A stretch of 64,000 nucleotides of DNA from Devosia sp. 2618 (GCF_040546815.1 NZ_JBEPOO010000001.1:3782001-3846000), one strand, 5' to 3'. Shown: positions 17,011 to 24,986, counted from the first letter of the stretch. Made by a program: numbers and translations. The notes: generated by a model from the letters alone, not told the origin.

Positions 17011-17120
17011 TGAAAACTTTCCAGGTTTAGACTTCCCCCAGCCAACTGACTAGGAGAATGAAAATACAAATATTGGGGTGCGCCAAAGGGAGTTCTCGCA
17101 TTGGCATCAGTGTTCTACCG
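17011..17120. repeat. Direct repeat copy B: rep-upstream conserved sequence
   Basis: This copy matches 3924-4031 in the same orientation and begins at the rep start codon. Conserved blocks are TTAGACTTCCCC (17027-17038), AAGGGAGTTCTCGCAT (17086-17101), GGCA (17103-17106) and TACCG at the end. Candidate functions are Rep nicking origin, element end or rep 5' regulatory region. The 100 bp between it and the recombinase stop (17121-17219) hold no gene. Confidence 0.7.
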
Positions 17121-17219
17121 CGGCCAGCTACGGGGGGAAAGGATTCCGAAAATACTTTTCGTTACCGGCATCAAGCCTACCCTATTTAGGTCCTTGGTAA
17201 CCAACATCGTCGCTCAAGA

Positions 17220-18983
17220 TCACCCGTTTGGCGACCATCGCGTCCCAGTTAACTCGTTTTGAACCACGGTCGCATCATCGTTCACATCGGCGACCTGGAT
17301 TAGCGTTGATGGTTGTCGTTGATCGACGGTCACGATCCGAACCACATTGCCCTTAAATGCGACAGTGAAAGTTGGATTGTCCAAGCCGTGTGCTTTGTCC
17401 ACAGCTCGGATGTGAGCCATAAGCTCATCGCGATAGGCTGCGTCCGGTTCGTGTTTGGCAAGGAAGTCGGCAAGCTGCGGGCGCGTTGCTTCTTTACCGC
17501 GCACGGCCAACCTCAAAGAGACAACAAGCTGTGACAAATGGTGAGCAAGGTTTGATCTCACCTGGAAGGCTTCGTCGCCTGCCAGGGCTTGCAGTTGCGC
17601 AATAGCTGCTGTGAGGTCTGCCACCGGCGTCTCTTTGCTCTCAGCGGCTGCCTGCATTGCCTTAGCCGCATCAAGGGCTGCGCGTTCGGCCTTCAAGGCC
17701 GTTTCAACCTCTTCAAGCCGATCACGAATGTAAGCGACCGATAGATCGGATTGCTCGACGAGCGCAAACGTGCGATCACGCCGCGATCCCAGAAGCCTTA
17801 TCCGTTCTTCAATCGCGACAATTTCGCCTGATATACGTTCTCGGTCATTGTTCGGGCCATCACCTTTGAGCAGTTCGGCCAGATTCACTTGTTCGACAAA
17901 GGTGAAGAACGAGTTTTCGAAGGCATCGTAGCGCCAGCCTTCGGCAACCGTGCAACCGATCTTGCGAAGGGCGTCGCTGCATTTGAGGTATTTGCCACCC
18001 TTTGGCCCCTCGCCCTTGTTCACGAGCCGCATTTTGCCGCCGCAATATGCGCAGGTGGCAATCCGTGAAAAGAGATTGAGGTTAGTCGCACCTTTACGAC
18101 CGCCCCCCCCGACTGATCGACCACGGCGTGCGGCTTGAACCTGTAGAAACACGCTCTCCGAGATCACCGCAGGATAATACCCAATGATGGGGTCACCGAT
18201 TGGACTGCGTATGCCATCGATATTTCGGTGAGGCTGGAACTCACCCAGCACAGCCCGATTTTTCAAGATTTTCTGTACGTAGGATTCATGCCATCCATCC
18301 GAACGACCAAAAGGGATGAGGCCGTCGGCATTCAGCATGCGCACGATGGAATGTGTACCCATGCCCTGGAGGGCCAAGTCATAGATTTGGTGGACAATTG
18401 TTGCCTTCGCGGTATCCACGACGAAGGCAGTGCCATCGTCGGATAGCGTGAGCCAAGCGGGGCACTGCTTCGTCAGCTTTCTTACCGACAGGTTGGCGCG
18501 CTTCTTCTCCCAGGCCGAAGACACGCGCAGACTTTTCATCTGCGATTCTTCATTCGCTCTGCTCATTACCACGATGGAGACGATCAACGATTGAAGGTCG
18601 TCTTGTCCCGCTCGATAGATCTGATTGTCCAGCAAGGTCACGACATTGATGCCCGCTTGGGTGATGTCCCAAAGCAGTTGCATGGCCGACCGGATTTTGT
18701 CTCGACTTAGTCGATCCAGCGATTCCACTAGCAAGTACGAACCTGCCGGCACTTTCCCGCTTTCCACTTCCGACAGAAAAACCGATAGGGCTCCTTTGGT
18801 CGCATTTGCGCCTTTGAAGGCCGACACGCCGATGTCGTGCAACTTGAAGTCTTCGACCAAAGTCAGCCCGTTGGCTCTGGCGTATTTCTCGCTAGCTTCC
18901 ACTTGCCGACGCAGGCTATCGCCTTTTATTTGCTCCTTCGTGGACATGCGGACATAGGAGTAAGCAAGGGGAGATTGGGTCAT
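17220..18983 (-). CDS. Large serine recombinase (island integrase)
   Basis: The 587-residue recombinase has an N-terminal resolvase domain with nucleophile S14 in YVRMSTKEQ and the conserved ESLDRLSRD at 87-95. A DNA-binding 'recombinase' domain covers about 170-285. A zinc ribbon is formed by C311-AYC314 with C335 and C344. A coiled coil lies at about 380-450 (EEVETALKAERAALDAAKAM). This is the domain order of phage and ICE large serine integrases, which join attP and attB. The gene starts only 23 bp from the broken comM end, the usual position of such an integrase next to its attachment site. Directionality would need an excision factor, which I do not see. Confidence 0.93.
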   Translation of the reverse strand: MTQSPLAYSYVRMSTKEQIKGDSLRRQVEASEKYARANGLTLVEDFKLHDIGVSAFKGANATKGALSVFLSEVESGKVPAGSYLLVESLDRLSRDKIRSAMQLLWDITQAGINVVTLLDNQIYRAGQDDLQSLIVSIVVMSRANEESQMKSLRVSSAWEKKRANLSVRKLTKQCPAWLTLSDDGTAFVVDTAKATIVHQIYDLALQGMGTHSIVRMLNADGLIPFGRSDGWHESYVQKILKNRAVLGEFQPHRNIDGIRSPIGDPIIGYYPAVISESVFLQVQAARRGRSVGGGGRKGATNLNLFSRIATCAYCGGKMRLVNKGEGPKGGKYLKCSDALRKIGCTVAEGWRYDAFENSFFTFVEQVNLAELLKGDGPNNDRERISGEIVAIEERIRLLGSRRDRTFALVEQSDLSVAYIRDRLEEVETALKAERAALDAAKAMQAAAESKETPVADLTAAIAQLQALAGDEAFQVRSNLAHHLSQLVVSLRLAVRGKEATRPQLADFLAKHEPDAAYRDELMAHIRAVDKAHGLDNPTFTVAFKGNVVRIVTVDQRQPSTLIQVADVNDDATVVQNELTGTRWSPNG

Positions 18984-19005
18984 GGTTCAAAGTTAGTCCA
19001 GGCGA

Positions 19006-19122
19006 CTATTTAATACCATATACTATTATGAATTTGGGCATGCCCGGCGCGATCTGGACCTGCACATCCACCGGCACCGCCTGAATGCCTTGAAACGCCA
19101 CCGTCGCGACGCGGGTAACCAT
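19006..19122 (-). pseudogene. comM: 5' fragment of comM (yifB), split by the island
   Basis: Thirty-eight codons encode a clear ComM/YifB N-terminus (MVTRVATVAFQGIQAVPVDV, then QVQIAPGMPKFIIV), which in intact genes continues GLPDKAVAESRERV. Here it continues YGIK and stops. ComM is an AAA+ Mg-chelatase-like helicase of about 500 residues used in DNA branch migration during transformation. The break lies at about 19018-19030, right beside the large serine recombinase, so this is an integration junction. An in-frame ATG at 19143 would add seven residues. The remaining part of the gene is not in the window; it should be at the island's other end. Confidence 0.8.
19012..19035. other. Probable island attachment-site junction within comM
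   Basis: Similarity to ComM ends in the codons for FIIV, placing the crossover near 19018-19030. Core dinucleotide and site arms cannot be defined without the other junction or an empty site. Confidence 0.5.
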
Positions 19123-19197
19123 GCCCGTCTTGCCCCCCAGCATGAGGAGAGACTAGCAGCGGGCCAGATGCCAGACAAGAACGTTTGCGGAACGAAA

Positions 19198-19229
19198 TAG
19201 CCACCCTCACTGGTGGGTGAGGATGGCTA
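19198..19229 (-). terminator. Hairpin downstream of the RTX gene
   Basis: Arms 19198-19210 and 19217-19229 pair over 13 bp with one wobble, 29 bp after the RTX stop on the minus strand. The T-run is weak (TTTCGTT). It probably ends the RTX transcript before the comM fragment. Confidence 0.55.
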
Positions 19230-19257
19230 CCGAATTCAGACCGAAATGCGTGGGCGA

Positions 19258-21054
19258 CTAGAGGATGAAGTCGGTCGCAACCAGCTTGATCGTGGTGTCG
19301 AGAACAATGGCGAAATCGGCTTTGCCGTCGCCGTCGACGTCACCATAGACATAGGTATCGCCGTCCTTGTGCTCGTAGCGCAGTTCGCCGGCCTTGTTGG
19401 TGAAGGCCTTGGTGCCAACGAAGTTGAAAGCCTGATCGCCCGCGATCTTGGTGTTGGCGTCGATGGCGGAAAGGTTGATCTTGTCCTTCTGCGCCTGGCT
19501 GAAATCATTGATGAAGTCTCGGCCTTTGGCGTCGAGGGTGCTTTCCTTGATGGACTTATAGATGAAGGTGTCCGCACCAGCGCCACCAATCAGGATGTCT
19601 GCGCCGAGGCCGCCATAAAGCTGGTCATTGCCAGCACCGCCGTCGAGCAGGTCGTTGCCTGCCCCACCGTCGAGCTTGTCGTTACCGGCACCGCCATAGA
19701 GCTTGTCGTTGCCCGCTTCGCCAAACAACAAATCGTCGCCGGCATCGCCGTATAGCGTGTCATTTCCCGCACCGCCGTCGAGACGGTCGTTGCCGGCACC
19801 ACCGCGCAGTTCGTCGTTACCGGCACCACCAATGATGAATTCATGGGCCGCGGTACCGACGATCTTGTCGGCGCCAGAAGTGCCTTCGATGACATTGATA
19901 CCGGTATAGCTGTGGTCGATGGCATCGATGATATTGAAGGCATCGGCGCTGCTGATGGTGCCGCTGGCCGAGGCCAGAACCGAATTATCATGCAGATCGA
20001 TGAGCTTGAGGCTGGTCAGCTTGACGCTGGTGATCGGCCGGCCGGCTTCGATGTCGATCAAGAGCTTGGCGAAGTCCGCTGCCGAATGCGGGAAGGTGCC
20101 CGTTGCGGTCAGCTTGTAGTCGCCCAACTGGATCGATACAGCCTTGGTGGTGAAGCTGGCAGAGCCGACGATCTTGGTACCATTCTTGATGGAAATCGAA
20201 TCGACGTCGTATTTGTTGAGCGATGCCGTGGCGCCGATCGTCTTGACGAAGCTGAACAGCGTCGACGAGCCGGGCTTGTTGACAGTGACCATCTCGCGCA
20301 GGGCGTTATAGAGGTCGCCGGCATTGTCGGGGAAGTGGCCCTTGGCCTCGACAACCACCTTGCCGGAGGTGACCTTGATCACCTTGTCGGTAAAGGTCGC
20401 GTCGAGCAGCTTGACCTTGTTGCTGGCCAGCGAAATCGAGTCGATGTCGAATTTGGACAGCTCAGCGCCGGGCTTGAGCACGAGCAGCTTGAGCTTGGCT
20501 GGATCGAAACCGGTCTTGCTATCGAGGCCGGTGGTTTCTTTGATGACCTTGTAGATCTGGCCGAGCTTGGTCGGGAAATCGCCCTTGATGCTGACGATTT
20601 CGGTGCCGACCGTCAGCTTGATTTCCTTGGCGGTCAAATCGAGCTTGGCGACAATACCAGCCTTGGTGCCGAAGGTGATGGATTTCAGGCTGGTGTTTGG
20701 ATCGCCCGCCAGGCTGGCAAGGGAATTGGCGAAGTTGCCGAACTTCTCGGCAAGGTTGTTGCCCGAAGTGATCTTGAAGCCGGCGCCGTCGAACTGGATG
20801 TAATCGCCGGCCTTGTTGTCGAGCTTGATCAGGGTCGCGCTCAGTTTGCTTGGCGCCAGAACTTTGTTGGCGGCGCTGCTGGAGAACAAAGCGTCGAGCT
20901 TGCCAAAGGCGAGCTCCAGACGGTCTGTAGCGGCCACGGCCTTGGAGTTGACAGAGGTGTCGGTCAACACGCTATCTACGTAGCGATCAACGGATTGATA
21001 CTTGTTCCGAACCGCAACATTTAGAATTTCTTGACGATCTAACGTAAACGCCAT
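19258..21054 (-). CDS. RTX calcium-binding repeat protein with internal beta repeats
   Basis: The 598-residue protein is probably secreted by a type I system: it lacks an N-terminal signal and has nine to ten glycine-rich nonapeptides (GGAGNDxLx) at about 405-495. These bind Ca2+ outside the cell. The C-terminal part (DFINDFSQAQKDKINLSAID, VDGDGKADFAIVLD) resembles the serralysin C-terminal domain that carries the secretion signal. Residues about 122-172, 203-253 and 282-332 are three diverged copies of one unit (DSISL..., K-x-I-x-V/L, ...G-x-FP...). ATG 21054 is chosen because the product then begins MAFTLDRQ; the frame stays open for 29 more codons. No protease motif is seen, and no type I transporter is in the window. 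Confidence 0.88.
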   Translation of the reverse strand: MAFTLDRQEILNVAVRNKYQSVDRYVDSVLTDTSVNSKAVAATDRLELAFGKLDALFSSSAANKVLAPSKLSATLIKLDNKAGDYIQFDGAGFKITSGNNLAEKFGNFANSLASLAGDPNTSLKSITFGTKAGIVAKLDLTAKEIKLTVGTEIVSIKGDFPTKLGQIYKVIKETTGLDSKTGFDPAKLKLLVLKPGAELSKFDIDSISLASNKVKLLDATFTDKVIKVTSGKVVVEAKGHFPDNAGDLYNALREMVTVNKPGSSTLFSFVKTIGATASLNKYDVDSISIKNGTKIVGSASFTTKAVSIQLGDYKLTATGTFPHSAADFAKLLIDIEAGRPITSVKLTSLKLIDLHDNSVLASASGTISSADAFNIIDAIDHSYTGINVIEGTSGADKIVGTAAHEFIIGGAGNDELRGGAGNDRLDGGAGNDTLYGDAGDDLLFGEAGNDKLYGGAGNDKLDGGAGNDLLDGGAGNDQLYGGLGADILIGGAGADTFIYKSIKESTLDAKGRDFINDFSQAQKDKINLSAIDANTKIAGDQAFNFVGTKAFTNKAGELRYEHKDGDTYVYGDVDGDGKADFAIVLDTTIKLVATDFIL

Positions 21055-21143
21055 CACCAGGCCCCCAAGCCCAAAGTGTAAGATGGCACGATCTGCCGCT
21101 AAAACTTGTATTCTGTCAATGACGCCGATGTAGAGCCGCAATC

Positions 21144-21896
21144 ATGCAGTACTTCAATGTATACATCGCGTTAATTACTTATATCGCGGGATCGGGCGTT
21201 GTTGCCGTTCGGGCGGAAGACGGCTGCAAATGCCAGATTACGGTTTCGGCTGTCGAAACGTCTCATGTCGGTATTTTTGACGGCGTGCTGCGTGATCATC
21301 TGTTTGGTGGCGGCGGTAGCGGCAGGCCCGGTAGCGGCAGTGGCGGCATGGACGATCTGATGTCGATCATCCTGCCCGATGGCGTGCTGCCGGATGATCT
21401 GATCCTCGACTTTCATCCGCAACCCGGCGTAGCGCTGAGCTTTGCCACCACGCAGAACCTGCACAATGGCATGCCGGTCGAGATCGAAAGCTTTGTGCTG
21501 TTTGACCAGAACCGTTTCACGATCACTGCGCCGACCGGCCTCGGCATTCTGGCCGACCCCACGGTGTTGCGCGTTAGGGCCGATCTGGCGGGCATTGGTA
21601 TCCTGGCCAGCGTGCCGGTATGGAGCGAGACAATCGGGTCGCTCGATTGGGTGCTCAATCTTGGCGGCGGGGCGGTGGCCTATCACAGTACGACCTCGGT
21701 CGAAGCGCGGTCGGCGCTGCTCGATGTCAACGAAAGTGAAAGCGTCAGTCGCATCATGCCGCTGTTTGCCACCGCGATGCGATTTTCGGGCACGCAAAGC
21801 GCTGACCCGGTGGCGTTCGATCTGGGCCTAAAGCTGTTCCCGACCGACCGGTTCTGGACCGGAGTGCTCAATGCTGGCTTGGTGGCACGGTTCTGA
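21144..21896 (+). CDS. Hypothetical exported protein, 250 aa
   Basis: I do not recognise this protein. The N-terminus is hydrophobic (YFNVYIALITYIAGSGVVAVRA) and ends in a plausible signal-peptidase site before EDGCKC. A Gly/Ser-rich linker (GGGGSGRPGSGSGG, near residue 55) follows, then a beta-rich domain that resembles none I know. It is divergent from the RTX gene, with starts 90 bp apart, so the two may share a regulatory region, and it could be an RTX partner or surface protein. The 129 bp after it up to the lysozyme gene hold no gene. Confidence 0.65.
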   Translation: MQYFNVYIALITYIAGSGVVAVRAEDGCKCQITVSAVETSHVGIFDGVLRDHLFGGGGSGRPGSGSGGMDDLMSIILPDGVLPDDLILDFHPQPGVALSFATTQNLHNGMPVEIESFVLFDQNRFTITAPTGLGILADPTVLRVRADLAGIGILASVPVWSETIGSLDWVLNLGGGAVAYHSTTSVEARSALLDVNESESVSRIMPLFATAMRFSGTQSADPVAFDLGLKLFPTDRFWTGVLNAGLVARF

Positions 21897-22025
21897 GCGG
21901 AACCGAGCGGGAACAAAATACGGCCTGTTAACCATGCCGTTTGCCACATTGGTAAACCTAATCCTCCATTAACCCGACCATGTTGAATCAAAGGCTCAGT
22001 TCCTCGTGCGTAGAGTTGTGCCCTG

Positions 22026-22865
22026 ATGCTAGCCCGCCTGCCTTTTCCCTCGTTTTCTACGATCGCAAAGGGCACCATTATGGCGGCATTGGCCGTTGTG
22101 CTGGTGGCTTGTTCCTCCGGCGGGGGGCTTTACGGTCCTATTCAGGGCGATAACCGCCCCCATTCCGGCGTTGACCGGGCGCGTGGCATGCCGATCCAGG
22201 GGATCGACGTGGCGCGCTATCAGGAAAATGTCGATTTCCAGCGTGCTCGGCAGGCCGGTATCCAGTTCGTCTTCATGAAGGCGACCGAGGGCAAGGACTA
22301 TATCGACCCCAATTTCCGGGTGAACTGGCAGCGCGCCCGCGATGCCGGCATGCCGCGCGGCGCCTATCATTTCATGACCTGGTGCTCGCTGGCGTCGGAG
22401 CAGGCCGCCTGGTTCATCCAGAATGTGCCCAACGATCCAAGCGCACTGCCGCCGGTGCTCGATCTGGAGTGGAACAACCATTCGAGCTGCAAGGTGAAGC
22501 CGAACCGCGCCGATGCACTCGAAAAGATCCGCTATATGCTGGATGCCATGGAGCGCCATACCGGCAAGCTGCCGATCATCTATACCGACATGAACTTCCA
22601 CCGCGACATCATGGAAGGCGAGTTCTTCCCCAATACGTTCTGGCTGCGCTCGACCGCTGCCGAGCCACATGAGCGCTACAAGAACCGCGCCTGGACCTTC
22701 TGGCAGTGGACGCAGACCGGCGTCGTGCCAGGCGTCAAGGGCGAGGTGGATCGCAACGCCTTCTACGGTAGCCAGAACGACTGGCTGACCTTCCTTTCGA
22801 CGGGCTGCGACCCACGTGCTTTGGCATCATTGCAGCCGACCGGCCGCTGCCAATACGTCAAATAG
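22026..22865 (+). CDS. GH25 lysozyme-like lipoprotein
   Basis: This 279-residue protein is of glycoside hydrolase family 25, which cuts the MurNAc-GlcNAc bond of peptidoglycan. The catalytic features are visible: MPIQGIDVARYQ with the first Asp, FVFMKATEGKDYIDPNF, and LPPVLDLEWN with the D-x-E pair. Near the N-terminus LAVVLVAC is a lipobox (Cys near residue 29), so the protein is predicted to be lipid-anchored after a long signal (ATG 22026; ATG 22080 is a possible shorter start). It is a monocistronic gene, convergent with the Rnk-like gene 5 bp away, and probably acts in wall turnover. Confidence 0.9.
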   Translation: MLARLPFPSFSTIAKGTIMAALAVVLVACSSGGGLYGPIQGDNRPHSGVDRARGMPIQGIDVARYQENVDFQRARQAGIQFVFMKATEGKDYIDPNFRVNWQRARDAGMPRGAYHFMTWCSLASEQAAWFIQNVPNDPSALPPVLDLEWNNHSSCKVKPNRADALEKIRYMLDAMERHTGKLPIIYTDMNFHRDIMEGEFFPNTFWLRSTAAEPHERYKNRAWTFWQWTQTGVVPGVKGEVDRNAFYGSQNDWLTFLSTGCDPRALASLQPTGRCQYVK

Positions 22866-22870
22866 GCCGA

Positions 22871-23302
22871 TCAGTGGCCACGCCAGCGGTTGGCGTGGCC
22901 ATAGCTCACCACTTCGGCGTCGGCTTCGGGCTGATAGAGCACCGAATCCACCGTCACCGGCCCCTGTTCGGCGTCATAGCTGAACACCTGCTCGTCGCGC
23001 ATGCCCAGCAGCGCCAGCCCCTGCAATGAGCGCAGCGAAATGGTCTGGCCGATGACCTCGCGGGCGGCACCCAGCACCAGACGATGTTCGAGCCAGCGGC
23101 CATCGCCGACGCGATAGCGCACCTGGCTGTTCATCGTCACCACGCTTGAATCGATCAGCTCGGCATCGACGATATCGGCCTGCACGAGCTTGAGCCGCAG
23201 CAGGTCGAAATAGCCACGCTCGCCGCTGGGGCGGGCCATGGCGATGCCCCGCAGAATGGCATAATCGCGATCGGTCATGACGAACTGGGCTGCGCCCGAC
23301 AT
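22871..23302 (-). CDS. Rnk/GreA-C-terminal-domain protein (nucleoside diphosphate kinase regulator-like)
   Basis: This 143-residue protein has the GreA/GreB C-terminal FKBP-like fold used by Rnk: ELIDSSVVTMNSQVRYRVGDG in the middle, then SLRSLQGLALLGMRDEQVFSY. It lacks the long GreA coiled-coil that reaches into the RNA polymerase channel. Its N-terminal helix is short, as in Rnk. Rnk-like proteins bind RNA polymerase; the physiological role in alphaproteobacteria is not settled. It is convergent with the lysozyme gene and stands alone. Confidence 0.8.
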   Translation of the reverse strand: MSGAAQFVMTDRDYAILRGIAMARPSGERGYFDLLRLKLVQADIVDAELIDSSVVTMNSQVRYRVGDGRWLEHRLVLGAAREVIGQTISLRSLQGLALLGMRDEQVFSYDAEQGPVTVDSVLYQPEADAEVVSYGHANRWRGH

Positions 23303-23366
23303 TTGTGTGTGCTCCAGATTGAGAGAAAAGGGGCGCCGCGTCGGGGGTGGACGCGGCGCGGCAGGG

Positions 23367-23573
23367 TCAGATTTTTGCCGTGTTGAGGGCGGTCAGAATC
23401 CGCGCCCGGTCGTCGAGCTGGCGTAGGCGGATGGTCATAGTTTCGGTCTTGATCGGGGTCTGCGGCGGCAGGCGATATTCAAGACCGGGCAGCACGGCTT
23501 CCGCCCATTCGGTGAAGCGCTTGAGCTTGTGGCTGCCGCTGATGGGAAGAGTGAGCGAGTATTTGAACGTCAT
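23367..23573 (-). CDS. Small conserved-looking hypothetical protein, 68 aa
   Basis: I do not recognise it. The frame is open for a further 34 codons, but the product MTFKYSLTLPISGSHKLKRF suggests the start is ATG 23573; no clear ribosome site is seen there. The product is basic, soluble and without signal peptide, ending QLDDRARILTALNTAKI. It lies 64 bp upstream of the Rnk-like gene and may be co-transcribed with it. Confidence 0.45.
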   Translation of the reverse strand: MTFKYSLTLPISGSHKLKRFTEWAEAVLPGLEYRLPPQTPIKTETMTIRLRQLDDRARILTALNTAKI

Positions 23574-23930
23574 GGCGAATGTATCCGAACAGGCGCATCG
23601 CCGCTTCCCGCCACGCGTTGATGGCCAAGGCACGGACGATGACGAGCGACCTGCTTGCGCAGGGTCAATGATCAACGGGAAATGGAGTCTTTATCCTGGC
23701 CCGGCCCTTGCACTGCAGGTGGCCGAACCAGGTCAAACGCCTCGAAGGAGGCGGAACCGGTGATGCTGGCGACAGTCGGAATGATATGCGCGCATGGCCC
23801 CCATCAAAGCAGAAGCCCGAGGAAAGTCAAATCTTTGGGGTGCGGCACTCTGCCAGCGCTTGCCAGCGCAGAGGGGGAGGGCTAGCCTTTAGCGGTAATC
23901 AATCGGGCGATGTGCCCGAGGAGGAACGAC
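23574..23930. other. Spacer with no recognised gene
   Basis: A plus-strand frame covers 23655-23885 but has no ribosome site and low-complexity composition, so it is not called. The right end carries the GAGGAGG ribosome site and promoter of the small basic protein. Confidence 0.35.
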
Positions 23931-24053
23931 ATGGCCAAAGGTCAGATGCGCAGCAATAAAGAAGCCAAGAAGCCGAAAAAGGACAAGGTCGCGGCAGCAA
24001 AGCCGATCACCGGTCTTGGCGCTGGTAGCGCAGGTAATTCTGCAAAGAAGTAG
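23931..24053 (+). CDS. 40-aa lysine-rich protein (conserved small protein)
   Basis: The product begins MAKGQMRSNKEAKKPKKDKV and continues AAAKPITGLGAGSAGN before SAKK. The MAKGQ-RxNKEAKKPK opening is one I recall from annotated alphaproteobacterial genomes as a hypothetical protein. It is strongly basic and probably binds nucleic acid or the ribosome; that is inference. The ribosome site GAGGAGG (23920-23926) stands just upstream and a strong terminator (24077-24112) follows, so this is a real short transcription unit although very short. Confidence 0.75.
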   Translation: MAKGQMRSNKEAKKPKKDKVAAAKPITGLGAGSAGNSAKK

Positions 24054-24076
24054 TTTTCGTCTTTTCGACTGGATCG

Positions 24077-24112
24077 AAGGCGACTGGCGCGGGCCGGTCG
24101 CCTTTTGTTTTT
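24077..24112 (+). terminator. Rho-independent terminator
   Basis: Arms 24077-24088 and 24093-24104 (12 bp, one wobble) around GCGG are followed by TTTGTTTTT. It ends the transcript of the small basic protein. Confidence 0.85.
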
Positions 24113-24122
24113 GGGGCCTGGG

Positions 24123-24242
24123 TCAGCCGGCGACAGTCAGCTGCGGCACCTGAACGGCGTCAGCTATCGTCGTGGTGGCCGGAGGCACGCTGGCAGCCAT
24201 CATGGCCATGATCATCAAAACAATTGCAGCAGCAAAACGCAT
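24123..24242 (-). CDS. Possible 39-aa exported peptide
   Basis: The frame encodes MRFAAAIVLMIMAMMAASVP followed by PATTTIADAVQVPQLTVAG. A charged start and hydrophobic stretch make a signal-peptide-like N-terminus; the mature part would be only about 20 residues. A perfect TTAA-N7-TTAA CtrA-type box lies 65 bp upstream. The gene is supported only by composition and context. Confidence 0.45.
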   Translation of the reverse strand: MRFAAAIVLMIMAMMAASVPPATTTIADAVQVPQLTVAG

Positions 24243-24306
24243 TGTGGCCTCGCGTATTGTGATGGCGAGAACATCTGCTGATGCAGCGTCGGCCGCAAGA
24301 CTTGCC

Positions 24307-24321
24307 TTAATAACTGCTTAA
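24307..24321. promoter_or_regulatory. Candidate CtrA-binding site TTAA-N7-TTAA
   Basis: TTAA at 24307-24310 and 24318-24321 are separated by seven bases, the known consensus for the cell-cycle regulator CtrA in alphaproteobacteria. It is placed upstream of the small exported peptide. Confidence 0.5.
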
Positions 24322-24344
24322 TGGCGCAATTTTAACCAGCGCGA

Positions 24345-24986
24345 TCAGGTCGCTGCGCCGCCCAGCAGGCCGCTCGACTGGATACCGTCAAAGACGAACT
24401 GTACGGCCAGCGCCGCCAGCAGAATACCGACGACGCGCGACACCACGGCAAGGCCGGTGACGCCGAGCAGGCGCTGGATGGGAATGGCGACCAATAGCGT
24501 CAGCCAGGCGAGGAACAGGATCACCACGATGGCAAACAGCACCGTCCAGAATTCGGCGGTGGTGGTGGTGCCGGTGGTGAGCAGGATCACCGCGCTGATG
24601 GCGCCGGGGCCAGCCAGCAGCGGCATGGCCAGCGGGAAGACGGCGATATCGTCGCGCGAACGGGCTTCGACTTCTTCTTCATCGGTGGTGCCGGTACCGC
24701 CGGAGTGACGCGCAAACACCATGTCGATGGCGATCAAAAACAGCAGCAATCCGCCAGCGGTGCGTAGCGCGGGGATGGTGATGCCGAAGACTTCCAGGAT
24801 CGGATTGCCGAGCACGCCGAACAGCAAAAGGATGATGCCGGCGATGATCACGCCGCGGGTAGCAAAGGCAAAGCGCTGCCTGGCGGTGTTGTGCTTGGTG
24901 AGAGCGGCAAAGATGAAGGCGATATCGGCAACGCCTACCGTGGCGAACAGCGTCGCAAAGGCGACGAAGAATGTCGTTGTCGGCAT
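24345..24986 (-). CDS. MarC-family integral membrane protein
   Basis: The 213-residue protein belongs to the MarC (UPF0056) family: six membrane helices, the family motif TVGVADIAFIFAALT in the first helix, GVLGNPILEVFGITIPALR near residue 60 and PLAMPLLAGPGAISAVILL near 118. Function is not established; E. coli MarC is not a drug exporter despite its name. The acidic loop (GTTDEEEVEARSRDD) is long for the family. It is monocistronic and followed by the CtrA-like box; the upstream region 24987-25244 contains palindromic repeats. Confidence 0.9.
   Translation of the reverse strand: MPTTTFFVAFATLFATVGVADIAFIFAALTKHNTARQRFAFATRGVIIAGIILLLFGVLGNPILEVFGITIPALRTAGGLLLFLIAIDMVFARHSGGTGTTDEEEVEARSRDDIAVFPLAMPLLAGPGAISAVILLTTGTTTTAEFWTVLFAIVVILFLAWLTLLVAIPIQRLLGVTGLAVVSRVVGILLAALAVQFVFDGIQSSGLLGGAAT

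Noticed and set aside
19843..21024. 393-codon plus-strand frame opposite the RTX gene
   Set aside because: Mirror of the repetitive RTX coding sequence; the low-complexity product (DIDTGIAVVDGIDDIEG type) has no independent support.
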